Below, piece after piece: positions 1-7,978 of a stretch of 64,000 nt of DNA. A model generated the notes under the pieces. The model did no database searches. It was given only the letters and a program-made list of their open reading frames with translations, and was not told the DNA's origin. Position 1 is the stretch's first letter. Each line of letters begins with the position of its first letter. The translations under genes and the position numbers were made by a program. The stretch is from Burkholderiales bacterium (GTDB lineage Bacteria; Pseudomonadota; Gammaproteobacteria; Burkholderiales; Thiobacteraceae): NCBI GenBank assembly GCA_023511995.1, contig JAIMAL010000004.1, positions 62,001-126,000 of the forward strand. Reading direction: 5' to 3'.

Positions 1-1200
1 CCGACCATGACCGCCATGGTGACCGGGTACAAAGCCCGCGAAGGCATGTTGTCCGTCAACCACCTGACGGCGCGCTATGAGTGCAACGCTGACGTGGTGG
101 CGGCGAACAGCCTGCCCACCATCCTGGAGCTTGCGGCGAAAGTGGGCAAGTCCACTGGTGTGGTGACGACGACTCGGATCACCCACGCCACGCCCGCGGC
201 GACGTATGCCCACACACCTGTGCGTGACTGGGAGGCGGATTCCAACCAGCCTGCCGGCTGTGGCGTGAAGGACATTGCCCGCCAGTTAATCGAACTGCCG
301 AACGAGGTGAAGAAGAGCCTCAAGGTGGCCCTGGGGGGTGGCCGCACCTACTTCCTGCCCAAGACCGTGACCGAGCCGGAATACGGCAAGAAAGGTCTGC
401 GCAATGACGGCCGCGACCTCACTGCGGAATGGGTGAGCACCCGCGGCGCCGGGGCGAAATACGTGTGGAACCGTGCCGGCTTTGACATGGCCGATCCGTC
501 CAACACCGAGTACCTGCTCGGCCTGTTCGAACCCAGCCACATGCAGTATGAGGCGGATCGTCCCAACGACAGGGCCGGTGAACCCTCCCTCACGGAGATG
601 ACGGAAAAGGCCATCAAAATGCTGCAGAAGAATCCGAAAGGGTTCTTCCTGATGGTGGAAGGGGGGCGTATTGACCATGCCCACCACGCCGGCAATGCCA
701 AGCGCGCCCTTCTCGACACCATCGAAATGGCACGCGCGGTGAAGAAAGCCTATGAGATGACCGATCCGGAGGACACCCTCATCATCGTCACCGCCGACCA
801 CAGCCACACCTTCACCATTGCCGGCTACCCGCACCGTGGCAACAACATTCTCGGCCTCGTGGCGGGCGTTCCGGAGATTGATGGCGATCCGGTCACCCTG
901 GATAAAGACAGGCTGGGGCTGCCCTATACCACGCTGGGCTATGCGAACGGTCCGGGCTGGCGTGACGCCATTGCCACCGGTCAGAAACGGCCCGACCTGA
1001 CGGGTGTGGACACCACGGCACTCAATTTCCTGCAGGAAGCCACAGTGCCGCTGTCCTCGGAAACCCACGCGGGTGAGGACGTGCCTGTTTTTGCCTCGGG
1101 GCCGATGGCGCACCTGGTGCGCGGCAGCATGGAGCAGAACTGGATCTTCCACGTCATGCGTGAGGCGTTCAATCTGAAGGAAGAGCGGGGCCGCCGCTGA
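1..1200 (+). CDS. alkaline phosphatase, PhoA family (5' end outside window)
   Basis: Periplasmic or secreted phosphomonoesterase that would release inorganic phosphate from organic esters. The reading frame is open from base 1, so the start, the signal peptide and the catalytic-serine segment lie upstream; the visible part begins PTMTAMVTGYKAREG, which directly follows the DSA nucleophile motif in this family. Metal-ligand motifs are present: VEGGRIDHAHHAGN (about residues 220-233 of the visible part) and TADHSHTF (about 265-272), plus a late ETHAGEDVPVFASGP segment carrying the last zinc histidine. About 399 residues are visible, consistent with a full-length enzyme of some 480-500. A strong terminator follows the stop codon. 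Its position next to a type II secretion-like operon suggests, by inference, that it could be a substrate. Confidence 0.9.
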   Translation, partial: PTMTAMVTGYKAREGMLSVNHLTARYECNADVVAANSLPTILELAAKVGKSTGVVTTTRITHATPAATYAHTPVRDWEADSNQPAGCGVKDIARQLIELPNEVKKSLKVALGGGRTYFLPKTVTEPEYGKKGLRNDGRDLTAEWVSTRGAGAKYVWNRAGFDMADPSNTEYLLGLFEPSHMQYEADRPNDRAGEPSLTEMTEKAIKMLQKNPKGFFLMVEGGRIDHAHHAGNAKRALLDTIEMARAVKKAYEMTDPEDTLIIVTADHSHTFTIAGYPHRGNNILGLVAGVPEIDGDPVTLDKDRLGLPYTTLGYANGPGWRDAIATGQKRPDLTGVDTTALNFLQEATVPLSSETHAGEDVPVFASGPMAHLVRGSMEQNWIFHVMREAFNLKEERGRR

Positions 1201-1217
1201 GGCGACGGGCAGTGGAA

Positions 1218-1250
1218 ACCGGCACGGTCACGACCGTGCCGGTCTTTTTT
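1218..1250 (+). terminator. Rho-independent terminator after the phosphatase gene
   Basis: Perfect 11-bp stem (1218-1228 with 1233-1243), loop CACG, followed by CTTTTTT. It lies 18 bases after the phosphatase stop and separates it from the next gene. Confidence 0.88.
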
Positions 1251-1270
1251 CATTGGGGTGAGGTATTCGC

Positions 1271-1984
1271 ATGATGAAACGCAGAGCTTTCATGGGGTTG
1301 TTGCTGGGTTCTGTGCTAGGGCTTGCTGCCTTGGCCGTGCACGGTGCCGAAGGGGAAGCCGCGCCTGCCTTCGTGCCCCTGGCCGCCAAGTACGAGGAGA
1401 GCCGTGGTTCAGGGCACGGAAGCGGGCGGGTGAGCCGCTGGTATTTCGTGCGTGGGGTAAGACAGGTGGAACTGGGCCGGGGGGCCTATGTGGAACTCTG
1501 GGAGCGCGATGACGGGGGAGAGGTCAGTTGGCAGCGAATCTTTCATGACGAGCGCAAGCTGATTGCATATACCCCGGGTGAGCTGCGCACTCAAAGACGG
1601 GCGCCAGCCTGGGAGGTTTTGAACACCATCATCGATGAGCGTCTCCTCACCTCCCTGCGGCGGGTGGGGTCGGCCTCGTTCAACGGGAGGCAGGCAACGC
1701 GTTACCGCGGGCAGGTGGGCGAAGAGCGCATCGAGGTGATCTGGCTGGAAAAGGAGAAACTGCCTGTGGAGGTTTCCCGCCGCGACCGTCACCACGCCTA
1801 CCGTCTGCGACTTCTCGAGCTGCGTGCCCTGCCCGGCAGGGACTGGCCCCGCGCAGATCTGGCACGGGCGGCAGATTATGAGTACATCGATGGCGCCGAT
1901 CTCGGCGATCGGGAATACGACCCCTTTGTACGAAAAGTCCTCGCCGTGGATGAGGCGCACGGCGCCGGAGGACATGCGCACTGA
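1271..1984 (+). CDS. exported protein of unknown function
   Basis: A 237-residue protein with a clear signal peptide (MMKRR, then a hydrophobic stretch ending near AVHGAEG, about residues 1-27). The mature part is rich in charged and aromatic residues and ends in a His-containing tail (GAGGHAH). Its strand-like alternation and segments such as RYRGQVGEERIEVIWLEKEKLPVEVSR recall LolA/outer-membrane lipoprotein-sorting folds, but no family was recognised with certainty. The start is taken at the first of two adjacent ATG codons (1271/1274). It lies two bases upstream of the next small exported protein and downstream of the phosphatase terminator, so it probably has its own promoter. A role in phosphatase or secretion function is only a guess from position. 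Confidence 0.72.
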   Translation: MMKRRAFMGLLLGSVLGLAALAVHGAEGEAAPAFVPLAAKYEESRGSGHGSGRVSRWYFVRGVRQVELGRGAYVELWERDDGGEVSWQRIFHDERKLIAYTPGELRTQRRAPAWEVLNTIIDERLLTSLRRVGSASFNGRQATRYRGQVGEERIEVIWLEKEKLPVEVSRRDRHHAYRLRLLELRALPGRDWPRADLARAADYEYIDGADLGDREYDPFVRKVLAVDEAHGAGGHAH

Positions 1985-1986
1985 AC

Positions 1987-2316
1987 ATGAGCGCGCGTCT
2001 CGTCTGTCGGTCCCTTGTTTTGGCGGGCACTTTGGTCTGGACGGCGGCCAACGGCCAGATTTACGGGGGCTGGGATGAGCAGGGTGAGCTGGTTCTCTCC
2101 GACCGTCCTTTCGCAGGCGCGTCACGCATCCTTTTCCTGCCTGTCGGAGGGGCACCCGTCCCCGACCAGGCCGCCCGTGACGCCGATGGCCCCTCCTGGC
2201 ACCACGGATCCGCCCCCTGCCACGCGCCCGGCGTCGCGCACCCGCACGCCCCCGCCTGGCAAGTCCTTTCTTGGCGAAGACTGAAAGGGAGGAGGCCGTG
2301 CAGGCTCGTCGGATGA
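1987..2316 (+). CDS. small exported DUF4124-like protein, possibly frameshifted
   Basis: The first 50 residues read as a signal peptide (to about ANG, residue 23) followed by QIYGGWDEQGELVLSDRPF, which matches the YxWxDxxGxxxxSDRP pattern of DUF4124 domains found at the start of many proteobacterial envelope proteins. After about residue 52 (near base 2140) this frame becomes implausible (Trp/His/Cys and Arg-rich, ending LKGRRPCRLVG). The +1 frame instead offers a Pro/Thr-rich tail, typical of a periplasmic linker, that stops at 2284 (ending PPPGKSFLGED). Either this is a frameshift in the gene or assembly, or a genuine short protein. It starts two bases after the preceding stop, so the two are probably cotranscribed. 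It converges on the pseudopilin operon. Confidence 0.5.
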   Translation: MSARLVCRSLVLAGTLVWTAANGQIYGGWDEQGELVLSDRPFAGASRILFLPVGGAPVPDQAARDADGPSWHHGSAPCHAPGVAHPHAPAWQVLSWRRLKGRRPCRLVG

Positions 2317-2328
2317 GCGTTGCCGGCG

Positions 2329-2841
2329 TCAGTCCTCTCCTGCGCGCAGATTGGCTCCCACGGAACGGGGGCCGCGTGGCGTTTCGGGGGAGGAGGGTTC
2401 GTAGATGAACTGCCAGCCGGCGTAGCTCGTCTGACCTTGGAAGTTGCGGTCGGCGGCATCGAAATGGGCGGTCTTGAGGGGGGGATCGGTGGACAGACTG
2501 AAAACCCCCACGATGCCGCCGGATGCGTCCCTGAGCAGTCCCCATTCGGTTTTGCCGGTCATGGGGTCGCGCCAGAGACGGCGGAGGTGGCGCACGGTGC
2601 CGGTGTGGCGGGGATCCAGGAGCAGATCCTCGAGTCTTTTGGGGTACTGGCCCACGCCGCCCGGCGTGCTTCGGTAGTATGAGCCGATGGCCTGGCGGAA
2701 CTGATGGCCGATGAACAAAAGCTCCGCTTCTTTTTCCCGCTTGTTCAGCGTGTGCCAGACAGTGGCGGCGGCGGCGAGGGCCGCGCCCTGGATGGCTACC
2801 ACGAGGAGTACGCCGAGATAGGTGAACCCCCTTGCCTGCAT
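2329..2841 (-). CDS. type II secretion-like pseudopilin (last gene of operon)
   Basis: Prepilin-like protein of 170 residues. A very short leader (MQARG) precedes the cleavage motif G/FTYLG, with Leu where the usual Glu+5 would stand, and a hydrophobic helix (about residues 6-30). The mature part contains a GQYPKRLEDLL segment and a DPMTGK segment typical of GspG-like major pseudopilins, although the conserved Glu5 is missing. It is the last of three consecutive pseudopilin genes on the minus strand, nine bases after its neighbour. The missing Glu5 resembles GspK-type minor pseudopilins, which start the pseudopilus tip, but the protein is much shorter than GspK. The function is inferred from motif and context. 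Confidence 0.78.
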   Translation of the reverse strand: MQARGFTYLGVLLVVAIQGAALAAAATVWHTLNKREKEAELLFIGHQFRQAIGSYYRSTPGGVGQYPKRLEDLLLDPRHTGTVRHLRRLWRDPMTGKTEWGLLRDASGGIVGVFSLSTDPPLKTAHFDAADRNFQGQTSYAGWQFIYEPSSPETPRGPRSVGANLRAGED

Positions 2842-2850
2842 CGTGTGCGT

Positions 2851-3231
2851 CTACCAGGAAGCGTAGGGGGTGCCATCGGAACCGTTGCCCGGGGCGCCGC
2901 TTCGCACGTCGCGGATCCCGCCCTCGGCCGGGTCGTCGGGCGGGATGGAGATCCACGTCATCGAACTTTCGGTGATGGGGTCCACGGGGATGGCGCGCAG
3001 GTATTTGCGCGTCACCAGGTCCTGCAGGTTGTTGGGGTATTGGCCCGTGTCACCGTAATACTTGTCCAGGGCATCGCGCAGTGTTGCCAGATTTTGCCGC
3101 AGCACCGCTTCCCTGGCGCGTTCCACACTGTGGAAGTAGCGGGGAAGGGCCAGCGAAAGCAAAGTGGCGATGATGGCCAGCACCAGCAGCAGTTCGATGA
3201 GGGTGAATCCCCGCTCTGTTGCGCTCGCCAT
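2851..3231 (-). CDS. GspG-like pseudopilin
   Basis: A 126-residue prepilin: leader MASATERG, cleavage before FTLIELLLVLAIIATLLS with Glu5 present, then the long N-terminal helix. It has the GspG-type signature GQYPNNLQDLVTRKYLRAIPVDPIT, followed by a short loop ending in DGTPYASW. It is shorter than the classical GspG (about 140) and lacks the full calcium-binding loop. Its stop lies next to the start of the last pseudopilin, and its own start abuts the stop of the preceding pseudopilin. It would be a structural subunit of the periplasmic pseudopilus, processed by a prepilin peptidase not encoded in this window. Confidence 0.85.
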   Translation of the reverse strand: MASATERGFTLIELLLVLAIIATLLSLALPRYFHSVERAREAVLRQNLATLRDALDKYYGDTGQYPNNLQDLVTRKYLRAIPVDPITESSMTWISIPPDDPAEGGIRDVRSGAPGNGSDGTPYASW

Positions 3232-3714
3232 TCACCACTCCCGGTAAGGAACGCCATTGAGACCCACTTCACTGCTCAGGGAATAGACATCGAACACATC
3301 TGCTCCCTCGCTGGGGGCGTCCGGCGGGCTGGCGTAGGAGCGCTTGCCCCAGGTGGCGGACGCTGGCGTAAGGGAGGCAGGCGCGAAGGGATCCCGGGGC
3401 AGGCGGCGGAGGAAATAAAGCCGGGAACGGTTCGGACTTTTGGCATCCTCGACCCCCTCCACCAGGATTTCCAGCCGTGGCGGATAGCCGCTGTCCCCCA
3501 CCTTCCTTTCGATGCGCCCCTCATCCCATGCCTTTTTGTAGGCATCGATGGCGGTGCGGATTTCCCGTAAGGCGCCGCGCAGCTCCACCTCCTTGCCCCT
3601 TTTGACCGCGAGCTCCACCATGGGCACGGCGATGGAGGCGAGCAGACCCACGATGGCCACCGTGATGACCATCTCGATCAGGGTGAAGCCGCCTGCCAAA
3701 GACGTTCTGCTCAT
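3232..3714 (-). CDS. type II secretion-like pseudopilin
   Basis: A 160-residue prepilin with leader MSRTSLAGG, cleavage before FTLIEMVITVAIVGLLASIAV, and Glu5 present. The mature part holds a long helix with AYKKAWDEGRIERKVGDSGYPPRLEILVEGV, then a LRRLPRDPFAP segment, the GspG-like layout with an insertion. It ends GLNGVPYREW, similar to the DGTPYASW end of its neighbour, so the two are probably paralogues. It overlaps the secretin stop by four bases (ATGA), indicating translational coupling. Confidence 0.85.
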   Translation of the reverse strand: MSRTSLAGGFTLIEMVITVAIVGLLASIAVPMVELAVKRGKEVELRGALREIRTAIDAYKKAWDEGRIERKVGDSGYPPRLEILVEGVEDAKSPNRSRLYFLRRLPRDPFAPASLTPASATWGKRSYASPPDAPSEGADVFDVYSLSSEVGLNGVPYREW

Positions 3715-5624
3715 TGGCTTCCCGTAGGCGGTACCACGGTGACAGGGGGAGAAGGTGTCTCCGCCGACTCGTCTGCCGGCGCAATGGAGCCGGCAGGGGA
3801 AACCGCTTTGCGCCCCACGGGACGCAGCTCGAGCGACGCGCCGCCCACAGCGGCCTCGGTGCCAGCGGGGAATTCCATGGCCGCCATTTCCGGCCGGACG
3901 AGGTTGCGCACGATGCGGGGGGTGATGAGCAGGATGATTTCGGTTTTTGCGGTTTCATCCCGCTGGGAGGAAAACAGTCTGCCCAGCAGCGGCAGGTCCC
4001 CCAGCCCGGGCACCTTGCTGGCATTCTGGCGGTCTTCATCACTGATCAAGCCGGCAAGGGCCTGGGTCTCGCCGTCTTTCAAGCGCAGTACCGTGGTGGC
4101 AGTGCGCGTGCCCACCTGATAGGTGAGACTGCCGCTTTGGCTGCGGATCTCGCGCACGATGCTGGAGACTTCCAGGCCCACCCGCATGCTGACCTCATTG
4201 TCCAAGGAGATGAGGGGCTCCACATCGAGCTTCAGGCCCACATCCAGGTAGTTCACCGATTCGGACACACCCACATTGGCCGTGGTGGTGGTGGTGATCA
4301 CGGGCACCCGCTCCCCAATGTGAATCCGGGCCTTTTCCTTGTTCCGCACGCGAATCCGGGGATTGGCGAGGATCTGCGCATCCCCGTCCTCCTTTTTCAG
4401 ATTGAGCTGCAGGTTGGGGGAGACGGCCACCTGTGCCCCGGTGAGGTTGCGCAGCGTGTCCACGGTGACCACGTTCTGCGCCTGGACCGGCGTGGTGACG
4501 ACGTTGACCCCACCCTGGAAGGTCTGCACGTTCTGCGTGGCGAGATTCAGCGCCGTGAACTGGTTGGGCCATTGAATGCCCAGGTCGAGGAGGCGGTTGC
4601 GCTTGACTTCCATCACCTCGACTTCCAGCACTACTTCCGGTTCGGCTTGGTCCTGTGCGGCAATCAGCTTTTCCGCCAGCCGGATGGCGGCGGGGGTGTC
4701 CTTCATCACCAGCAGATTAAGCCGCTCATCGATGAAGACGTCCCGTGTCTTGACCACCGCCTTGATCATGTTCAGGGTTTGTTTGACGTCGGCGTTGGTG
4801 AGATAAAACATTCTCACCACAAGCTCCTGGTACTCCTTCGCTTTCGCCGGTGTGTTGGGATAGATGAGTACGGTGTTTTCGTTGAGGACGCGTTTTTCCA
4901 GTTGGTTGGTGACGAGAAGCAGGTTGATCACGTCCTCGATGGAGGTGTTCTTGACGAACAGGGTGGCGCGCAGATCCGGCCGCACGTCACGATCGAAGAT
5001 GAAATTGATGCCGGTGGTCTGGGAGAGGACTTCGAAGATGGCACGCAAGTTGGCCTCCCGGAATTCCAGGGTTACCGGCTTGCGGAAGGCGGCGCCCAGC
5101 GTCGGGGTGGCGCGTCTGGCAGCGTCTTTTTCCTCGATTCTGGCCTCCAAGGCCCGGGCCTGGGCGTGGGCGGGATTTTCCATCAGGATCTGACGCAGGC
5201 CCCAGCGGGCCGCTTCCGTATCGCCCTCCTCGAAACTTTTCACGGCCCGCGTTAGCGCCTCCTCGTGACGGTGGTCCAGCGCGATGGCCTCGACCCCCTG
5301 CAGGGCGCGCCGGTTGTTGGGATCCAACTCAAGGATGCGGCGGTAGAGGGCTTCCGCCTCGGGAAATTGTTTGGCGGCACGCGCTTTTTCCGCCGTGGCC
5401 AGAAGCTCGGCGAGATAAAGGTCTCGGGCGCGCAGATAGTAGGTGCGGAATTCCAGCCTCTTGGGGTTTTCCCGCATGGCGGTCTCCAGCCGCGCCAGCC
5501 CCTCTTCGATCCTTCCTTGGGCGATCAGGGCGCGGCCATCGTCAAAGGCGATCTGGCCGGTGGCGCAGGCATTGAGGAGGAGCAGGGCGGCAAGCCATGC
5601 CCAGCGGCTATGCGGGGTTTTCAC
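3711..5624 (-). CDS. gspD: TPR-containing secretin, GspD/PilQ family, lipoprotein
   Basis: Outer-membrane secretin of 637 residues. A lipoprotein signal ends in the lipobox LNAC (Cys20). Residues about 25-150 form tetratricopeptide-like helices (repeated LxxGRxxEGLARLETAMRENP, AEALYRRILELDPNNRRAL). Residues about 182-215 are the STN/N0 domain (VTLEFREANLRAIFEVL), then N1-type NolW modules, and residues about 425-575 the secretin barrel (RIHIGERVPVIT; LKDGETQALAGLISDEDR; VPGLGDLPLLGRLF; TEIILLITPRIV). The built-in lipid anchor and TPR region are unlike classical GspD and resemble secretins that carry their own pilotin-like part. It overlaps both flanking genes by four bases. It forms the exit channel of the system encoded here. 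Confidence 0.93.
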   Translation of the reverse strand: MKTPHSRWAWLAALLLLNACATGQIAFDDGRALIAQGRIEEGLARLETAMRENPKRLEFRTYYLRARDLYLAELLATAEKARAAKQFPEAEALYRRILELDPNNRRALQGVEAIALDHRHEEALTRAVKSFEEGDTEAARWGLRQILMENPAHAQARALEARIEEKDAARRATPTLGAAFRKPVTLEFREANLRAIFEVLSQTTGINFIFDRDVRPDLRATLFVKNTSIEDVINLLLVTNQLEKRVLNENTVLIYPNTPAKAKEYQELVVRMFYLTNADVKQTLNMIKAVVKTRDVFIDERLNLLVMKDTPAAIRLAEKLIAAQDQAEPEVVLEVEVMEVKRNRLLDLGIQWPNQFTALNLATQNVQTFQGGVNVVTTPVQAQNVVTVDTLRNLTGAQVAVSPNLQLNLKKEDGDAQILANPRIRVRNKEKARIHIGERVPVITTTTTANVGVSESVNYLDVGLKLDVEPLISLDNEVSMRVGLEVSSIVREIRSQSGSLTYQVGTRTATTVLRLKDGETQALAGLISDEDRQNASKVPGLGDLPLLGRLFSSQRDETAKTEIILLITPRIVRNLVRPEMAAMEFPAGTEAAVGGASLELRPVGRKAVSPAGSIAPADESAETPSPPVTVVPPTGSQ

Positions 5625-6112
5625 GGAGTGTTCTCCATGGGCAGGGTCTGCCCCCTGTCTAGCGGCAGATAGGTGAAGCGGATCCCCCCTTCCTCGATGG
5701 CGTCGATCCGGTAGAGATCATCGATGATGTCGCCCACCCGCGCGGCGAGGGTGCGATCGCCATGGATGAGAAACAGAATGATCTGTCCCTCTTCGACCAT
5801 TTTCCCCAGGTAGGCGAAGGGCGGCGGTGGGGGAGTGGGCGCGGGTGGCGGCAACGGTTTTTCCCGTGGCGGCGGCACGTACCAGGAACGGGGTGCGAAG
5901 GCATCTTCGGCGGGGCGGATCTCTGCGTCCGCGTCAAGCGCGGCAGGCAGTTCCCCCTCGCGTGCCTGCGGCCGGCGGGCAGCGGAGGAAACCGGCGCCG
6001 GGGAAGGGCGCGTGATGTTTGCGTTGTCTTCGCGTTCCAGCCAAAGGCTCGCCACCACCGTCAGCACCAAAGCTCCGGCGAGCAGGAGGCGTTTGGGGAT
6101 TTTGCCTGCCAT
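5621..6112 (-). CDS. inner-membrane GspC/PilP-like coupling protein
   Basis: A 163-residue protein with one N-terminal membrane segment (about residues 8-24), a Pro-rich linker (PPPREKPLPPPAPTPPPPP) and a small C-terminal beta domain beginning FAYLGKMVEEGQIILFL. The arrangement and the FxYLGK motif match GspC HR domains and PilP, which join the inner-membrane platform to the secretin N0 domain. It lies directly upstream of the secretin with a four-base overlap, as pilP lies before pilQ. The family name is inferred from layout rather than strong sequence identity. Confidence 0.75.
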   Translation of the reverse strand: MAGKIPKRLLLAGALVLTVVASLWLEREDNANITRPSPAPVSSAARRPQAREGELPAALDADAEIRPAEDAFAPRSWYVPPPREKPLPPPAPTPPPPPFAYLGKMVEEGQIILFLIHGDRTLAARVGDIIDDLYRIDAIEEGGIRFTYLPLDRGQTLPMENTP

Positions 6113-6114
6113 CT

Positions 6115-6642
6115 TCAGCGGCCCTCGAAAAACAGGCTCAACGTCACCCGCGCCTCGACCTGTGGCGTGTCGATACTGTCCCGGCGGAAACCCACCTCAT
6201 CGAGCGTGGCGCCCGGCACCTCCGTGAGAACCGTGTCGAGGAAGGCGCGAAGCTGGGGATAGGTGCCCTGGAGGGGAAGGCTGATCTGGTAGCGAAGGAT
6301 TTTGCCGCTTTTGTCCGGCGTGAGACGGTATTCACCCTGCGCAAGGCTCAAACCCTGGCGTTCTGCCGCCAAGACGATCTGGCCCAATGCGGCAGGCCAG
6401 GCGTTTTCCCCCGGAAGCTCGGGTAACGCGGGCCGGAAGTTGTCGGGACCCTTCCGCTCCGTTTGCCCCAGACGGGCCTGCAGCGCGGCTTCCCGGGTTT
6501 CAAGCGTTCGTAGGCGCAGCGCATCCGGGCGCACCAGACCCAGGTAGGCGAGGGCACTGCCTGCGAGGAGGAACAGCGCCAGCATGCCGCCGCCACCCAG
6601 GCGTGCCGCGAGGTGCCTCAACCACCACGCCACTGCTTTCAT
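6115..6642 (-). CDS. PilO/GspM-like inner-membrane platform protein
   Basis: A 175-residue bitopic protein: one membrane helix (about residues 18-40), a coiled-coil-prone segment (LRLRTLETREAALQARLGQ), then a ferredoxin-like domain (YQISLPLQGTYPQLRAFLDTV) typical of PilO/GspM. The ATG at 6642 is chosen because it overlaps the preceding stop as ATGA; an upstream ATG at 6669 would extend nine residues into the previous gene. It would pair with the PilN-like protein in the assembly platform. Confidence 0.8.
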   Translation of the reverse strand: MKAVAWWLRHLAARLGGGGMLALFLLAGSALAYLGLVRPDALRLRTLETREAALQARLGQTERKGPDNFRPALPELPGENAWPAALGQIVLAAERQGLSLAQGEYRLTPDKSGKILRYQISLPLQGTYPQLRAFLDTVLTEVPGATLDEVGFRRDSIDTPQVEARVTLSLFFEGR

Positions 6643-7157
6643 GGCCGACCCCCGCCACCGGTCCCCCACTGGGCGAGCAGCGTGAAACGAACCGGGTGGG
6701 CCCCATCTGCCGACCGCGTCTCATGCTGAACGAGATGGAGGTGGGAGAGCACGCGACTTTCCTCAAGCCGCGCCACGTAGCTCAGCATGGCCTCCCAGTT
6801 GCGGGCTTCCGCCTCCAGGCGCAGCCGCCCCTGGGCTTCCGGTTGCAATACCAAAAGCGCAACGTCTTCGCCGCCGGCGGCTTCGATCCCCGAAAAGAGC
6901 TTTGTCCAGGGTGTGGCGAACCGCTGACGGATCCCGTCGGCCGCGGATTCCGTCGGTTCCCGCGGTGGGGCGGCCGGTTGCCGCAGCAGCTGGCGTTCGA
7001 GGCTGGCGACCCGCAGCTCTGTGGCGCGAAGCCGATCACGGACGGCGGCAGCGGACAGCCCCACAAAAAGGGCCGCCGCAAGCCCGGCGGCAAGCAGGGC
7101 CCAGATGCGCCGGTTGGGCCCGCTGCGGTGTACGAAATCTAGGCTGACTCCTTTCAT
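6639..7157 (-). CDS. PilN/GspL-C-terminal-like platform protein
   Basis: A 172-residue protein starting MKGVSLDFVHRS, with one membrane helix (about residues 17-37), a heptad-rich stretch (LRATELRVASLERQLL) and a C-terminal ferredoxin-like domain ending in an AQWGTGGG tail. The ATG at 7157 is preferred because it overlaps the PilM-like stop by four bases; an in-frame ATG at 7289 would add 44 residues rich in Arg, His and Pro that look like antisense of the preceding gene. With the PilM-like protein it forms the equivalent of a split GspL. Confidence 0.8.
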   Translation of the reverse strand: MKGVSLDFVHRSGPNRRIWALLAAGLAAALFVGLSAAAVRDRLRATELRVASLERQLLRQPAAPPREPTESAADGIRQRFATPWTKLFSGIEAAGGEDVALLVLQPEAQGRLRLEAEARNWEAMLSYVARLEESRVLSHLHLVQHETRSADGAHPVRFTLLAQWGTGGGGRP

Positions 7158-7978
7158 GGTCCGACCGGGGAGAAGGCAAGGGCGCAAAGACGCGCCATGC
7201 TGGTGGCTTCGGTGTGCGGGGGATGTTGAGGCAGGTGCTCGAAGCGCCAGGAGCCAGTTTCTTCCAACATGCCCTCCCCCACGCCCCACAGATAAACCCG
7301 GCGCGGGGGTTTCACTAGGCCGTGAAGCCTGCTGGTCCGCTCGAGCAGGGTGGGGATCTCCACGCTGAGGTGGGCGGTGGCGCGGCGGGTGGCGATTGCT
7401 TCCCAGACGCCTGCCCGGGCGAGCAGCAGAATCAACTTGTCCGCTTCCCGCAGGACAAACCAGGCCGAGGTTTCCCGAAGCAGGCTGCGCATGGTGTTGA
7501 TGAGGATGGCGAGATGGGGGGTGACCGAGACAAGTCGCAGGCCGTTCCCGTCGCAGCAGGCTTGAAGGCTTTCCAGAAGGCCACCATCGATGGCAGAGGA
7601 CAAAAGCGGCCGTCCGTAAACAGGCCGGTCCACGCAGACTGCCCAGTCCCGGGCTGCTTCACCGTGGACCTCGATGAACCGCTGCCGGGCATAGGCAATG
7701 AGTTCCGCCTCCGAAACGATGGCGTCAGTCCAGGGCAGCATCTGGTAACGGACGAAATGGTTAGACAGGACGACGAAGCCCCGCGCCTTGCGCAGTCCGT
7801 GTTCCGCCAGCATCTGTTGCAGGGTGGCGACAGCCCCACTCGCGGCTGGCATCGCCGGCGGGTAGTCGCGGCGCCCCTGCGCCACCTTCCGTTTCCCCCA
7901 TCCGCCCTGCCAGTGCGCCCACACCAGTTGATGGGGGGTGAGGGCGAGGAGCAGGCGGTCATGCCACGAACGTAACAC
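7154..7978 (-). CDS. PilM/GspL-like cytoplasmic protein
   Basis: A 274-residue soluble protein with no membrane segment. It has the actin-like layout of PilM and of the cytoplasmic half of GspL: an N-terminal strand motif (LLLALTPHQLVWAHW), then ARGFVVLSNHFVRYQMLPW, in which ARVVLSNxFVRY is characteristic of this family, and a later IDGGLLESLQACC stretch. It overlaps gspE by 20 bases. In type IV pilus and type II systems this protein links the ATPase to the PilN/PilO platform. Confidence 0.82.
   Translation of the reverse strand: MLRSWHDRLLLALTPHQLVWAHWQGGWGKRKVAQGRRDYPPAMPAASGAVATLQQMLAEHGLRKARGFVVLSNHFVRYQMLPWTDAIVSEAELIAYARQRFIEVHGEAARDWAVCVDRPVYGRPLLSSAIDGGLLESLQACCDGNGLRLVSVTPHLAILINTMRSLLRETSAWFVLREADKLILLLARAGVWEAIATRRATAHLSVEIPTLLERTSRLHGLVKPPRRVYLWGVGEGMLEETGSWRFEHLPQHPPHTEATSMARLCALAFSPVGP

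Noticed and set aside
1409-2956. Minus-strand open frame of about 515 codons across the exported-protein genes
   Set aside because: Low-complexity Arg/Pro/His translation without any motif, antisense to a gene with a signal peptide and to the pseudopilin in another frame.
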